Source of the DNA: G965279335 sp965279285 | GTDB taxonomy: Bacteria; Pseudomonadota; Gammaproteobacteria; DSM-16500 | Reading direction: 5' to 3' | DNA: 64,000 nucleotides | Assembly (NCBI GenBank): GCA_965279285.1 | Contig: OZ257148.1 | Span: 2,170,001-2,234,000 of the forward strand | In this document: in pieces, positions 18,256 to 28,211 of the stretch | Position numbering within the stretch: the first letter of the stretch is position 1 | Layout of the letters: each line of letters begins with the position of its first letter | The notes under the pieces: generated by a model | Seen by the model: only the letters and a program-made list of their open reading frames with translations | Told to the model about the DNA's origin: nothing | Databases searched by the model: none | Position numbers and translations under genes: made by a program

Positions 18256-19728
18256 ATGACAGCAGAAAACAATATCCGTCCTCGATATGACAAAGAACTT
18301 ATTGATATTGCTGAATATGTAGCACATCAATCAATCCAAAGCGAACTCGCTTATTCAACAGCACGCTATTGTTTAATGGATGCATTAGGCTGCGGTTTTC
18401 TTGCGTTGCAGCATCCGCAATGTGCTCGGCTCTTGGGGCCTATTATTCCCAATACTATTGTTCCACACGGAGCACGTATACCTGGCACAGCATATAAATT
18501 AGATCCTATACTCGCTGCTTTTAATATCGGAACTTTAGTTCGATGGTTAGATTTTAATGATACCTGGCTAGCCGCTGAGTGGGCCCATCCCTCTGATAAT
18601 TTGGGTGCGATTCTCGCAATAGCAGATTATATGTGTCACATTAATATCGCCGAAAAAAAACCGCCGCTCATCATGCGTGATGTTTTAACTGCGATGATTA
18701 AAGCGTATGAAATTCAAGGAATACTCGCACTTGAAAACGCGTTTAATCGTAAAGGCTTAGATCATGTCGCACTGGTAAAAATCGCTTCCTCTGCCGTTGC
18801 AATGAAATTATTAAATGGATCACCTGATGATATTTTAAAAGTCCTTAGTCATGCTTTTATTGATGGACAAAGCTTAAGAACTTATCGTCATGCCCCTAAC
18901 ACCGGCTCACGCAAATCATGGGCAGCAGGTGATGCAACTAGCCGCGCTGTACGACTCGCTTGGTTAGTAAAACAAGGTGAAATGGGTTATCCCAGCGCAC
19001 TTTCGGCTAAACCCTGGGGATTTAATACGGTTACTTGGGAAGGACATGCTTTGCGTATATCACATCCTTATGCTGCTTATGTTATGGAAAATATTTTATT
19101 TAAAATTTCTTTTCCTGCCGAGTTTCATGCACAAACTGCGGTGGAATGCGCGATACTATTGCATGAAAAAATAATATCCCGCCTTGATGAAATTAAAAAA
19201 ATTGTTTTAACCACTCAAGAGCCTGCTATTCGAATTATCAATAAAACAGGGCCATTGCATAATTATGCTGATCGTGATCATTGTTTACAATATATGGTTG
19301 CTATAGGACTAATCCATGGCGATTTAAAAGCAGAATATTACAGTGATGATTTTGCCAATGATACACGCATTGACTCTTTACGCGAAAAAATGCAAGTGAA
19401 AGAAGACCCACAATTTAGCAAAGATTATTTAAATCCACAAAAACGTTCAATTGCTAATGCGATTCAAATTTTCTTTACGGATGGTAGCTCAACGGAAAAA
19501 CTACAAATTGATTATCCAGTTGGCCACAAATTCCGTAGAGATGAGGGTATACCTTTATTATTAGAAAAATTTAAACATAATGTAGCAACACTGTTTAACG
19601 ATGATCAGGCTAAAAAAATTATTGCCGTGTTTAATGATCAAAAAAAATTAGAGGCTATGCCAGTTGATGAGTTTATGGGGTTGTTTAGTGTATTGTCATG
19701 CCAGCACGCTTCTAACTGGCATCCATGA
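18256..19728 (+). CDS. prpD: 2-methylcitrate dehydratase
   Basis: PrpD dehydrates 2-methylcitrate to 2-methyl-cis-aconitate. The 490-residue protein is of MmgE/PrpD type throughout, with GCGFLALQHP near residue 36, WLDFNDTWLAAEWAHPSDNLG near 96 and GDATSRAVRLAWL near 221. ATG 18256 follows AGGAG at 18246; an upstream frame opening inside repeat R7 is an artefact. The gene has no iron-sulfur aconitase (acnD) or regulator (prpR) partner here. The final ten residues (SCQHASNWHP) are encoded by a family C repeat, so the native C-terminus has been replaced. Confidence 0.95.
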   Translation: MTAENNIRPRYDKELIDIAEYVAHQSIQSELAYSTARYCLMDALGCGFLALQHPQCARLLGPIIPNTIVPHGARIPGTAYKLDPILAAFNIGTLVRWLDFNDTWLAAEWAHPSDNLGAILAIADYMCHINIAEKKPPLIMRDVLTAMIKAYEIQGILALENAFNRKGLDHVALVKIASSAVAMKLLNGSPDDILKVLSHAFIDGQSLRTYRHAPNTGSRKSWAAGDATSRAVRLAWLVKQGEMGYPSALSAKPWGFNTVTWEGHALRISHPYAAYVMENILFKISFPAEFHAQTAVECAILLHEKIISRLDEIKKIVLTTQEPAIRIINKTGPLHNYADRDHCLQYMVAIGLIHGDLKAEYYSDDFANDTRIDSLREKMQVKEDPQFSKDYLNPQKRSIANAIQIFFTDGSSTEKLQIDYPVGHKFRRDEGIPLLLEKFKHNVATLFNDDQAKKIIAVFNDQKKLEAMPVDEFMGLFSVLSCQHASNWHP

Positions 19729-19875
19729 ATATTATTGCGAGTTTTGTAGGGTGGGCAAAGCGCAACGTGCCCACCGTATAGATGGTTATTATGGTTTGAA
19801 CGGTGGGCACGCTGCGCTTTGCCCACCCTACATCTTGTGTTAAGTTGACGCCTATGAGAAGCATGCTGGCACGAC
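19695..19875. repeat. Nested palindrome: family C arms around family A element (R8)
   Basis: GTCATGCCAGCACGCTTCT (19695-19713) is mirrored by AGAAGCATGCTGGCACGAC (19857-19875). Between them lie REP-like arms in the reverse order to most copies (GTAGGGTGGGC outermost, 19745-19833). The left family C hairpin encodes the end of PrpD. Confidence 0.85.
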
Positions 19876-19920
19876 AAAACCGACCTGTTTCAAGCAAAAA
19901 ACGCGCTCAGAATGGCTCGC

Positions 19921-20535
19921 CTATTCACTTTGAAACATTTCCTGCGCCTTATCCGCCCCACTCTGCAAAGTATTATCTACTTTTTGTTTTAAATTCTGCA
20001 GCTGTGGCTCTATCATTCTACTCAACCATTGTACTGCAGGCTGAAATGCGGTCACAAATTGCGACTGAGCCCAAGAAGGTTGCTGTTGAATCGGAGACAG
20101 TTGTGCTAGAAAAACACCTACTAATACTAATAAAAATCCGCGCGCAAAACCAAATACACTGCCTAATAACCGATTAGCAAAACTAATACCATCACGCTCA
20201 ACAGCTCGTGACGTTAGCGAGTTAATAACTGAACCAACAATAAGCGTCGCAACAAATAAAATAACAAAACAAATTCCTAGCGACAAAACAGACACTGGTT
20301 GCGTTGTATTAATTCCCGCTGAGCTAGTTGCACCAGAGATCATCGACTTAACTTGTGGAGAACCGGTAAATAAGCCTGCAAGCTTAGGAGAAAACATCAC
20401 TGCAATTACAAACCCAGCCAACCACGTTAATAAGGAAATAATTTCCTTAATTAAACCGCGCATCAACCCTGCAATGACTGAAATAAAAAACACAAATAAT
20501 ATAGCATTATCAATCCAATTTAAATTTGACAACAT
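19921..20535 (-). CDS. cvpA: CvpA family membrane protein
   Basis: The 204-residue inner-membrane protein has four hydrophobic segments, beginning with NWIDNAILFVFFISVIAGLM near residue 5. The early acidic/Trp pattern and the GLIKEIISLLTWLAGFVIAV stretch are typical of CvpA (colicin V production) proteins. In other bacteria these support envelope homeostasis and bile/stress tolerance. The amphipathic C-terminal tail (about 165-204) is Gln-rich. It lies between the prp operon (convergent) and the glycerophosphodiesterase gene in the same direction, which ends upstream of it. Confidence 0.85.
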   Translation of the reverse strand: MLSNLNWIDNAILFVFFISVIAGLMRGLIKEIISLLTWLAGFVIAVMFSPKLAGLFTGSPQVKSMISGATSSAGINTTQPVSVLSLGICFVILFVATLIVGSVINSLTSRAVERDGISFANRLLGSVFGFARGFLLVLVGVFLAQLSPIQQQPSWAQSQFVTAFQPAVQWLSRMIEPQLQNLKQKVDNTLQSGADKAQEMFQSE

Positions 20536-20631
20536 TCCGTATTTTCTCCTTAAAAATAATCACCTTAGATAATGGTAGCATGTTAAAAAATAAAAATAAC
20601 CTCTCTTTTTTATAACTAGTTAATCCTTACC

Positions 20632-21360
20632 TCACCGTATTCGATCAGGACAATCACTATAAACTGCTGCCACACCCCAAGAAAAAAGTTTTTGTGCACA
20701 AACAGAATCATTAACCGTATATGACAAAACTAAACGCTGACTTGCTTTAATTTCCGCAACACGCGCGGCGGTTAAAATAGCTTGATTGACCTGCACAGAG
20801 ACACAGTGTAATTCATCACAAATCTGTTCCCAATCCGCTAACCATTCATGCATTAACAAACCTATATGACATGTTTGATCAAGCTTGCGTATTTCACGCA
20901 AAATAGTTAATGAAAAACTAGAAATCAGTGGCGGCGCCATTCCCGCCTGCCATTCTGCTTGAATAACAGCTAGCACCTTTTTTGCAGCAATAGCTTCACT
21001 GCCTACTACAGCTTTAATCTCAATATTAGCTGTCATTTGATTAACATGCATAAATTGAATGACTTCTGCTAACAAAGGAATTCGCTGTCCGGCAAACATG
21101 GGGGCAAACCAAGAACCTGCATCTAAGGTCTTTAAATACGCATAAGAAGAATCAGCAACAAAACCTGTACCATTTGTGGTTCTTTCTAAGGTTTCATCAT
21201 GAATTACGACGACTTCTTCGTCCTTTGATAGCATGACGTCAAATTCTAACCAGCGCAGGCCTAACTTTTTTGCTTGCATAAAAGCAGCGAAGGTGTTTTC
21301 TGGCGCATAAAAGCTGGCACCACGATGTGCGATCACGTTAGAGCTAAAGTCTAGGTTCAT
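20632..21360 (-). CDS. ugpQ: Glycerophosphodiester phosphodiesterase
   Basis: This 242-residue cytoplasmic GDPD-family TIM barrel hydrolyses glycerophosphodiesters to sn-glycerol 3-phosphate and an alcohol. The diagnostic start AHRGASFYAPENTFAAF (near residue 11) and EFDVMLSKDEEVVVIHDETLERTTNG (split around residue 40-65) carry the His, Glu and Asp ligands for a divalent metal. GAGGAG lies upstream of the ATG. It may recycle phospholipid headgroups. The gene symbol is by family resemblance; other GDPD subtypes are possible. Confidence 0.88.
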   Translation of the reverse strand: MNLDFSSNVIAHRGASFYAPENTFAAFMQAKKLGLRWLEFDVMLSKDEEVVVIHDETLERTTNGTGFVADSSYAYLKTLDAGSWFAPMFAGQRIPLLAEVIQFMHVNQMTANIEIKAVVGSEAIAAKKVLAVIQAEWQAGMAPPLISSFSLTILREIRKLDQTCHIGLLMHEWLADWEQICDELHCVSVQVNQAILTAARVAEIKASQRLVLSYTVNDSVCAQKLFSWGVAAVYSDCPDRIR

Positions 21361-21390
21361 TAGCTAAATAAACTCCTCATACTGAGCCGT

Positions 21391-21519
21391 GGTTGGTGGG
21401 CACGCTGCGCTTTGCCCACCCTACATTTTTTATTTTGTAGGGTGGGCAAAGCGCAGCGTGCCCACCAAAACCACCCATTTTTATTTTGTAGGGTGAGAAA
21501 AGCGCGGCATGCCCGCCAA
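21391..21519. repeat. Family A element (R9) plus a decayed third arm
   Basis: Inverted REP-like arms at about 21393-21473 are followed by an extra, diverged half copy (21488-21519: GTAGGGTGAGAAAAGCGCGG and on). The ends lack the full GTAACTATTCAG terminus. It occupies the divergent promoter region of ugpQ and mfd. Confidence 0.85.
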
Positions 21520-21598
21520 AAATCACACGCATTTCCAATTGTACACATCGCTCGATAAAGTATAGAATACCCCACTTTTCACATTGTATTGAAACCCT

Positions 21599-24500
21599 AT
21601 GCCAACCGCAAACCCTTTACACCCCCCTCTCCCACAAAAATCAGGGGAACGCCTCGAATGGGAAAATTTATATGGCGCCAACATCAGTCTCGCACTAAGC
21701 ACAATAATTAAACAAAAAAAGCAAGCTGTTCTCGTTATCACTGCTGACACCTTAATGGCAAATCGTCTCAATGATGAATTAACTTTTTTTCTTGGCGCTC
21801 AAGAGCAAACACCATTAATTCACTTTCCCGATTGGGAAACACTGCCTTACGATCATTTTTCTCCTCACCAAGATATTATTTCTAGCCGTCTCGCTGCTTT
21901 ACAAAAAATTCCACACTTAAAACAAGGCGCGATTATCACGCCAATTTCTACACTGATGCAGCGCTTAGGGCCGCGTGAATATTTAGATAGCAATGTGTTT
22001 CTGTTACAACAAGGCCAACCTTTTGAAATCGATACAACGCGTAAACAACTAGAAAGAGCGGGTTATCGCTGTGTTAATCAAGTCAGAGAACACGGAGAAT
22101 ATGCTGTACGTGGCTCAATTATCGATTTATTTCCGATGGGAAGCCACACACCATTTAGAATTGATTTATTTGATAATGAAATTGACTCCATTCGCCTATT
22201 TTCTCCTGAAACCCAACGTTCAACCGAAAAAGTTGAAAAGATAGAATTACTACCTGCAAAAGAATTTCCTTTAACAGATGAAGCTATTGAGTTTTTTCGC
22301 CAAAACTGGCGTAGCCAATTTAGTGGCAATCCACTGAACTGCCCTACTTATCAAGACATTAGTGAAGGAATTTGCACACCTGGTATCGAATATTATTTAC
22401 CTTTTTTCTTTAAAAATACGACTACTTTTTTTGATTACCTACCTAAAGATATTCTCATCATTAGCATCGGTGAAACATTTCCCAAAGCGGAAGAATTCTG
22501 GCAGGAAATTAATACCCGTTACGAACAACGGGCAAATGATATAAAACATCCTATTCTTACACCCCAACAATTATTTGTTGCAGCAAATGAAATTTTTCAA
22601 CAAATTAATTTATACGCTCATATTCGTGCACCTTTAAAATTAAACGCGCAACAAGAAAACGTATATAATTTTAATATCAACAATAAAGCTGCAAAACCGC
22701 TGGAATCTTTAGAACTTTTTTTAGCTGCATACACTGGCCGAATATTATTTTGTGCAGAGACCACGGGGCGACGCGAAGCACTATTACAATTATTTAATTC
22801 TATTCATTTACAACCTAAATCATATAGTGGCTGGCAAGAATTTCTTATTGATAATGAACCATACGGCATTACAGTCGCTCCATTAGATGAAGGCTTAACA
22901 TTAAACGAACCGAACGTTATTTTAATTGCTGAGTCACAATTATTTGGCAATCGTGTCATGCAACGCCGACGACGCAAAGAAACAAATGCTGATCCTGATA
23001 ATTTCATTAAAGATTTAGTTGAATTACAAATTGGCTCGCCTATCGTCCACATTGAACACGGTGTCGGCCGATTTTTAGGTTTACAAACATTAACTGTCGG
23101 CGAACAAGCCGGCGAATTTTTAACCCTAGAATATGCTGATGCCACCAAACTTTATGTCCCTGTCAGCGCACTCCAATTAATTAGTCGTTATAGCGGCATC
23201 GATCCAGAACATGCACCACTACATCGATTAGGCACCGAACAATGGAGCCGTGCTAAACGAAAAGCAGCAGAACAAATTAAAGATGTTGCAGCTGAATTAC
23301 TGGAATTATATGCTCGACGTGCTGCACGACCTGGCTTTCCTTGCAAAACTCCTGCGGAAGAATATGCTGTTTTTGCGAATGCCTTTCCTTTTGAAGAAAC
23401 ACCGGATCAACAACGAGCAATTGATCAAATTATTGTAGATATGGAATCCGATAAACCTATGGATCGCCTCGTGTGTGGTGATGTTGGCTTTGGCAAAACT
23501 GAAGTTGCAATGCGAGCCGCTTTTGTTGCTGCTCAAAATAATAAACAAGTGGCTGTTCTCGTACCCACAACATTATTAGCACAACAACATTTTCAAACAT
23601 TTTTAGACCGATTTGCTGAGTGGCCAATCAAAATTGATATTGTATCCCGCTTCAAAACGGGAAAAGAATTACAAACAATGGTGAAAAATTTAGAGCAAGG
23701 TAAAACCGACATCATCATTGGCACACATAAATTATTACAACAAGATATTAAATTTAAATCTTTAGGTTTACTCATCATTGATGAAGAACATCGTTTTGGC
23801 GTACAACAAAAAGAACGCTTAAAAACCTTACGTTCCAGTATTGACATTCTTACCTTAACCGCAACACCCATTCCACGCACATTAAATATGGCATTTGCTG
23901 GCATTCGCGATCTCTCTTTAATTGCTACGCCTCCAGCAAAACGTTTATCCGTTAAAACATTTGTGCAAGAATATCAAGAAACCATCATTCAAGAAGCTGT
24001 CACACGTGAAATCATGCGTGGTGGTCAAGTCTATTTTTTACATAATGATGTTGCAAGCATTGAACGCATTTCTCATGAAATAGAAAAACTTATTCCCGAA
24101 GCACGCGTAAGCTATGCGCATGGACAAATGCGCGAACGTGAATTAGAAAACGTCATGTCTAACTTTTATCATCGCCGTTTTAATGTACTTGTTTGTTCAA
24201 CCATTATTGAAAGCGGCATTGATGTTCCATCTGCAAATACTATTATCATTAATCGCGCTGATAAGCTCGGCTTAGCACAATTACACCAATTAAGAGGTCG
24301 TGTTGGTAGATCGCATCATCAAGCCTATGCCTATTTATTAATTCCTTCACGAAAATTACTAACAGCAGATGCGGAAAAACGTTTAGATGCCATCGCAGCC
24401 TATGAAGACTTAGGCATTGGTTTTACCTTAGCCACTCATGACTTAGAAATACGTGGCGCAGGCAACTTGCTAGGCGAAGGACAAAGCGGAGAAATGCAAG

Positions 24501-25033
24501 CGATTGGTTTCACTCTTTACATGGATTTATTATCTCGCGCCGTCGATGCACTTAAAACAGGTAAAGAATTAAATTTTGATCTTGAGAATACAATAAAATA
24601 TGGAACAGAAATTGATTTACAAATACCTGCTTTTATTCCTGATCATTATTTAGGGGATGTACAACTACGCTTACAGTGCTACAAGCGCATTGCTTCTGCA
24701 AAAACGTCTGCTGAGTTAGATGAAATTCAAGTCGAAATGATCGATCGTTTTGGCTTATTACCAGACGCAGCAAAAAATTTATTTGCTGTCACTTTACTAA
24801 AACAAAAAGCCTATGCAATGGGGATTGCTAAAATAGAATCTAATCATAAAGGTGGAAAAATTGAGTTTACCGATCAACCTAAAGTTGATCCACTAAAAAT
24901 CATTCAATTAATTCAAACACAATCAAAATACTACCGCCTGGATGGGCCCACTAAACTGCGGTTTTTGCTTACTGAACATGAAGTGCCACAGCGCATTAGT
25001 CTAGTGAGTAACATATTGAATCTATTAGTTTAA
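21599..25033 (+). CDS. mfd: Transcription-repair coupling factor
   Basis: Mfd removes RNA polymerase stalled at DNA lesions and recruits UvrA. The 1144-residue protein has the expected order: UvrB-like N-terminal modules (HFPDWETLPYDHFSPHQD near residue 78), an RNA-polymerase interaction domain (PIVHIEHGVGRFLGLQTL near 480), the translocase Walker A GDVGFGKTEV near 626, DEEHRFG near 729, TATPIPRTL near 756 and the RGRVGRSHHQAYAYLL motif VI near 900. A TRCF C-terminal domain ends the protein. The ATG at 21599 has no clear Shine-Dalgarno, but the length fits the family. Confidence 0.96.
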   Translation: MPTANPLHPPLPQKSGERLEWENLYGANISLALSTIIKQKKQAVLVITADTLMANRLNDELTFFLGAQEQTPLIHFPDWETLPYDHFSPHQDIISSRLAALQKIPHLKQGAIITPISTLMQRLGPREYLDSNVFLLQQGQPFEIDTTRKQLERAGYRCVNQVREHGEYAVRGSIIDLFPMGSHTPFRIDLFDNEIDSIRLFSPETQRSTEKVEKIELLPAKEFPLTDEAIEFFRQNWRSQFSGNPLNCPTYQDISEGICTPGIEYYLPFFFKNTTTFFDYLPKDILIISIGETFPKAEEFWQEINTRYEQRANDIKHPILTPQQLFVAANEIFQQINLYAHIRAPLKLNAQQENVYNFNINNKAAKPLESLELFLAAYTGRILFCAETTGRREALLQLFNSIHLQPKSYSGWQEFLIDNEPYGITVAPLDEGLTLNEPNVILIAESQLFGNRVMQRRRRKETNADPDNFIKDLVELQIGSPIVHIEHGVGRFLGLQTLTVGEQAGEFLTLEYADATKLYVPVSALQLISRYSGIDPEHAPLHRLGTEQWSRAKRKAAEQIKDVAAELLELYARRAARPGFPCKTPAEEYAVFANAFPFEETPDQQRAIDQIIVDMESDKPMDRLVCGDVGFGKTEVAMRAAFVAAQNNKQVAVLVPTTLLAQQHFQTFLDRFAEWPIKIDIVSRFKTGKELQTMVKNLEQGKTDIIIGTHKLLQQDIKFKSLGLLIIDEEHRFGVQQKERLKTLRSSIDILTLTATPIPRTLNMAFAGIRDLSLIATPPAKRLSVKTFVQEYQETIIQEAVTREIMRGGQVYFLHNDVASIERISHEIEKLIPEARVSYAHGQMRERELENVMSNFYHRRFNVLVCSTIIESGIDVPSANTIIINRADKLGLAQLHQLRGRVGRSHHQAYAYLLIPSRKLLTADAEKRLDAIAAYEDLGIGFTLATHDLEIRGAGNLLGEGQSGEMQAIGFTLYMDLLSRAVDALKTGKELNFDLENTIKYGTEIDLQIPAFIPDHYLGDVQLRLQCYKRIASAKTSAELDEIQVEMIDRFGLLPDAAKNLFAVTLLKQKAYAMGIAKIESNHKGGKIEFTDQPKVDPLKIIQLIQTQSKYYRLDGPTKLRFLLTEHEVPQRISLVSNILNLLV

Positions 25034-25047
25034 GTTTTACTCACACC

Positions 25048-25112
25048 CCTAACCACCTCTCCCGTTTGCGGGAGAAGTCGACCCGCGCTTTTTACGTGGC
25101 GGATGAGGGCTT
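25048..25112. repeat. CTCTCCCG-type intergenic hairpin (family F)
   Basis: CTCTCCCG..CGGGAGA forms a short stem, followed by a second inverted CCCGCG..CGTGGCGG-like part. This type of sequence is common between genes in proteobacteria. It lies just after mfd and may help end its transcript. Confidence 0.55.
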
Positions 25113-25187
25113 CTAATGTGTATATGTTTAATGAAGCCTTAATATTTGTGTATTATCATGACTAAATCATTTTTTTGAGAATTTTTT

Positions 25188-26570
25188 ATGCACTCTTCTA
25201 GCCCTCCCACAAAAAATGCAAAAAGCATAGCAGCCCCCAACATATCTATATTGCAGGGGTTACAGAGGGAAATCAAAAAAAATCAATATTTTATAGATGA
25301 TCTTGCAAAAAAAACACCAAATGAAATCAAAAAAATCGATTATGAAAATAGAATGGATAGCATCAAATGTTTTCTCGATGCAAAAGAAACTGAAAACCCA
25401 GAAACTAATAAACTTATTGCACAGCTGAAATGCGATTATGCTAAATTTTCGATGGAAAAATGGGCTGTTATTTATAATGATCTCTGGAATGAAATATGGT
25501 GCTATGAAAGTGACACAACCAAAGTAAATAAGCCCGACAGCCCAAGTCAATACAATGTAAATGAACTAGACACCGCTTACCAACAAACTGAAGATCTTCT
25601 AGCAACAATCAACGCAGCAGATAACTTAACTAAATTACTTGCGGATGTTCGTCAAAGAACTCATCATATCTATGCAGAAACGAAGGAGTTTCTTCAAGCA
25701 GTTAATTCTATTAACAAAGAAAAAATTATTCAATTAGCAAAAAATCATGTGTCTAATGGCATAATCAATGCCGCATTTAAAGTAGATGATCCAGAATTTG
25801 ATGCTAAAATAAAAACTCATTTTAATGTTACAATAAAAAATAGCCCTATTGGTAAGGACCTTCAGAAACATCTTTATTTGTCCCCAGTCTTTAAATTAAA
25901 AAACCCAAATGAACCAGCAAGTAGCACACCAAAATATTATGGCGTCTTTACTTCTATCGCCTTAAAAAAAGGCATGGTTTTAGGAGAATATACCGGTGAC
26001 TCTGTTGAAATTAAACCAGATCATGCACTTCCAATAGATACCTCTTATTCTCTTAAAAAAGAAGAAGCTAAGTATCAATACATAGACGCAAAAACAACAG
26101 GTAATGTTTTTCGTTGGATGAACCACAGCACAAGTGCTAATTGCACGTTTGGCCCCGGCAATACCATTATAGCGATAAAAGATATAAACCCTGGTGAGCA
26201 ACTTATTGTTGATTATGGCCCCGATTATAAACATCCAAAAAATAAAGTTTTTCTTAATGAAACAGATAATCAAAAACACCCTGGAGAAAAATTCAAAGAG
26301 ATGGAACAACACTATTATTTAACTGAAAATCCTTCTCAATATAAATCTTTACTTAAATTAAAACCCAGTCACCGTGTTTATCTTCCTAAAATACCCAATA
26401 TTTCTGAAATAAAAGCAGAAGATAAAAGTGCAAGATCATTAGTCAATGCTTCCATATTAGTTGCAAATGAAAATGGCATATTAACACAACAGCCAGACAT
26501 TACTTTATTTATGGCCACTTGTGCACAAGATAAAAAAGAACAAATCATGCACCTATTTCCTTATGCATAA
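25188..26570 (+). CDS. SET-domain protein, N-terminal part of a split SET-ankyrin gene
   Basis: The 460-residue product carries a SET lysine-methyltransferase domain at about 230-360: the YYGVFTSIALKKGMVLGEYTG start near 251, the cofactor/catalytic WMNHSTSANCTF block near 310, and AIKDINPGEQLIVDYG near 330, all with the key NHS, G-E and DYG residues. The N-terminal 200 residues look helical. The frame continues past the TAA at 26568-26570 without another stop to 28211, with ankyrin-like sequence directly after it. The ancestral protein was thus probably SET plus ankyrin, an architecture known from the Legionella effector LegAS4/RomA, which methylates host histone H3. The truncated product may still be active, since the SET part is complete. 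Confidence 0.8.
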   Translation: MHSSSPPTKNAKSIAAPNISILQGLQREIKKNQYFIDDLAKKTPNEIKKIDYENRMDSIKCFLDAKETENPETNKLIAQLKCDYAKFSMEKWAVIYNDLWNEIWCYESDTTKVNKPDSPSQYNVNELDTAYQQTEDLLATINAADNLTKLLADVRQRTHHIYAETKEFLQAVNSINKEKIIQLAKNHVSNGIINAAFKVDDPEFDAKIKTHFNVTIKNSPIGKDLQKHLYLSPVFKLKNPNEPASSTPKYYGVFTSIALKKGMVLGEYTGDSVEIKPDHALPIDTSYSLKKEEAKYQYIDAKTTGNVFRWMNHSTSANCTFGPGNTIIAIKDINPGEQLIVDYGPDYKHPKNKVFLNETDNQKHPGEKFKEMEQHYYLTENPSQYKSLLKLKPSHRVYLPKIPNISEIKAEDKSARSLVNASILVANENGILTQQPDITLFMATCAQDKKEQIMHLFPYA

Positions 26571-28211
26571 CTCAACCGCCAATGCTCAAATGGAAAAACC
26601 GCTTTACATTATTTAATTTCATCAGATTTAAATGATGAAGACTGTAGCGCCATAATAGATTTATGGTTTACTGAAAAGCCTGAGCTTATAAAAAGTCTTG
26701 CTAATACCGAACCCGCTGTTAGAGCAATATGGAAAAAACATAATAATGAAATCAATAGCCGTCGTAAAAAATCACATCTTACTTTAATCAAGCATATTAG
26801 GCGTATAATACCAGCGTATGCGGCAAAGTTCAAAGTGACCAATAGTACCTTATTAAGTAACTTCACAAAAAAACTAGCAAGCGAATATGATCCAGAAATA
26901 CTGTATAAATACATTCGAGCAGCCCAAGCTGCTTATCCTGCTATTGCAGAAAACAATACAAGCTCTAGTTCTAGCAGCAATGCTGAACGATATGGTAAGC
27001 GCCGCCGCATACCTAGCGCAAAAGCAGCTACTGTTTCTATGGACGATTATTTTGATGATGTTGAAGATACTAAAAGTGATGCTCAAGCTGCCATAGTAAG
27101 CTCAGCAAGTGCCGCTAGCAGTAATGAACCTACATTAGCTATTCCTGTAGTAGCAGCTGCCGCTGCTTCTATGATAGATTTTGATGAAGTTAAAGATACT
27201 AAAAGCGATGCTCAAGCTACCATAACAAGCTCAGCAAGTGCCGCTAATAGTAATGAACCTACTGATACTGATAGCGCTATTACAGTAACAAAAAAACAAA
27301 AACCTCTTCACAACGGCAAAGTAATTATCACCCACACCGAAGATCAGCAACGTGACTTTTCACATCTTAAAGTCCCAGCGAACAATGTAAATCCTACATC
27401 AAGCGCAGCAGCCGCAGCTGCTGTGTTTCATGATCAAGATGATGCAAAAACAACTAGTCGACAAGTGATAAGCACCACTCCTCCCTCAGCTTCCACAGCA
27501 GATAATACGACTCAACCTTATCAATCAAGCAGCTCTAGTCAACTAGCAATACCCAGTTTCAACCACATTACTAGACCAACAACGGCTACAATTCCAACAC
27601 CTGTCGCTAGTAATAGTAGTAGCTCGTCAAACGTATCTCAACAGCATGGAACAATACCATCCAACACCGTACTTACAATAGGACAGACTTTTGCTGACGA
27701 GCCTGTACCTGAACTATCCGACTCAAAGCAAGCTGTTTTGTCAATATACGATACAGATGACAATAACCCTATGATGCTTAAATATGTTGAAGCGTTAATC
27801 GACTTATCTAAGTTATCTGTAGTATTAACACAAAGCCAAATACAGAAAGCACATGAAATAGCTATGAATGGTATAATACAAACGATTGACCCAGAACATA
27901 AAAAATTTCAGCTTTATAGTATAGAAGCACTTAATCCGCCGGGTAAATACCCTTTACTGCTAGCAGCACGCCAGCCTAAAGAAAATCCTAATGCAGCAGC
28001 AAGTAATAATTCAAACAGAACAGCTGCTACTATAGCATCTACAAATCCACCTGCAGCAAGTACTACCATTCCACGAGCGCCATCAACAAATGCAAGTTTG
28101 ACTAACCATACAAATCGCTTATTTACACAAACAAACCACTTAACGAATCAACAATCACTTATAGATTTACGACTTATAGGTTTACCACTGATAGCACCAA
28201 GGGCAAGCTAA
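26571..28211 (+). pseudogene. Downstream part of the split SET-ankyrin gene
   Basis: It is in the same frame as the SET gene and separated from it by a single TAA. The first 40 codons (NGKTALHYLISSDLNDEDCS near 26589) match an ankyrin repeat. The preceding residues of the SET gene (TLFMATCAQDKKEQIMHLF) look like the end of another. The rest is a low-complexity Ser/Ala/Thr/Asn-rich tail with two near-identical units (DTKSDAQAAIVSSASAASSN and DTKSDAQATITSSASAANSN, about 27070-27260). A GTG at 26835 could start a separate 458-residue ORF but has no convincing ribosome site. Readthrough of the stop is the other possibility. It ends tail-to-tail with rarA, overlapping 4 nt. Confidence 0.65.

Noticed and set aside
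21360..21575. Short ORFs whose products read GTLRFAHPT or VGKAQRAHQ (also at 18151, 19712, 30181, 49531, 52205)
   Set aside because: These are translations of the family A repeat arms in several frames, not genes; they recur wherever the repeat occurs.
26835..28211. A separate gene starting at GTG 26835
   Set aside because: The frame is open back to the SET gene stop with ankyrin-like residues before the GTG and there is no good ribosome site, so a split gene is the better reading.
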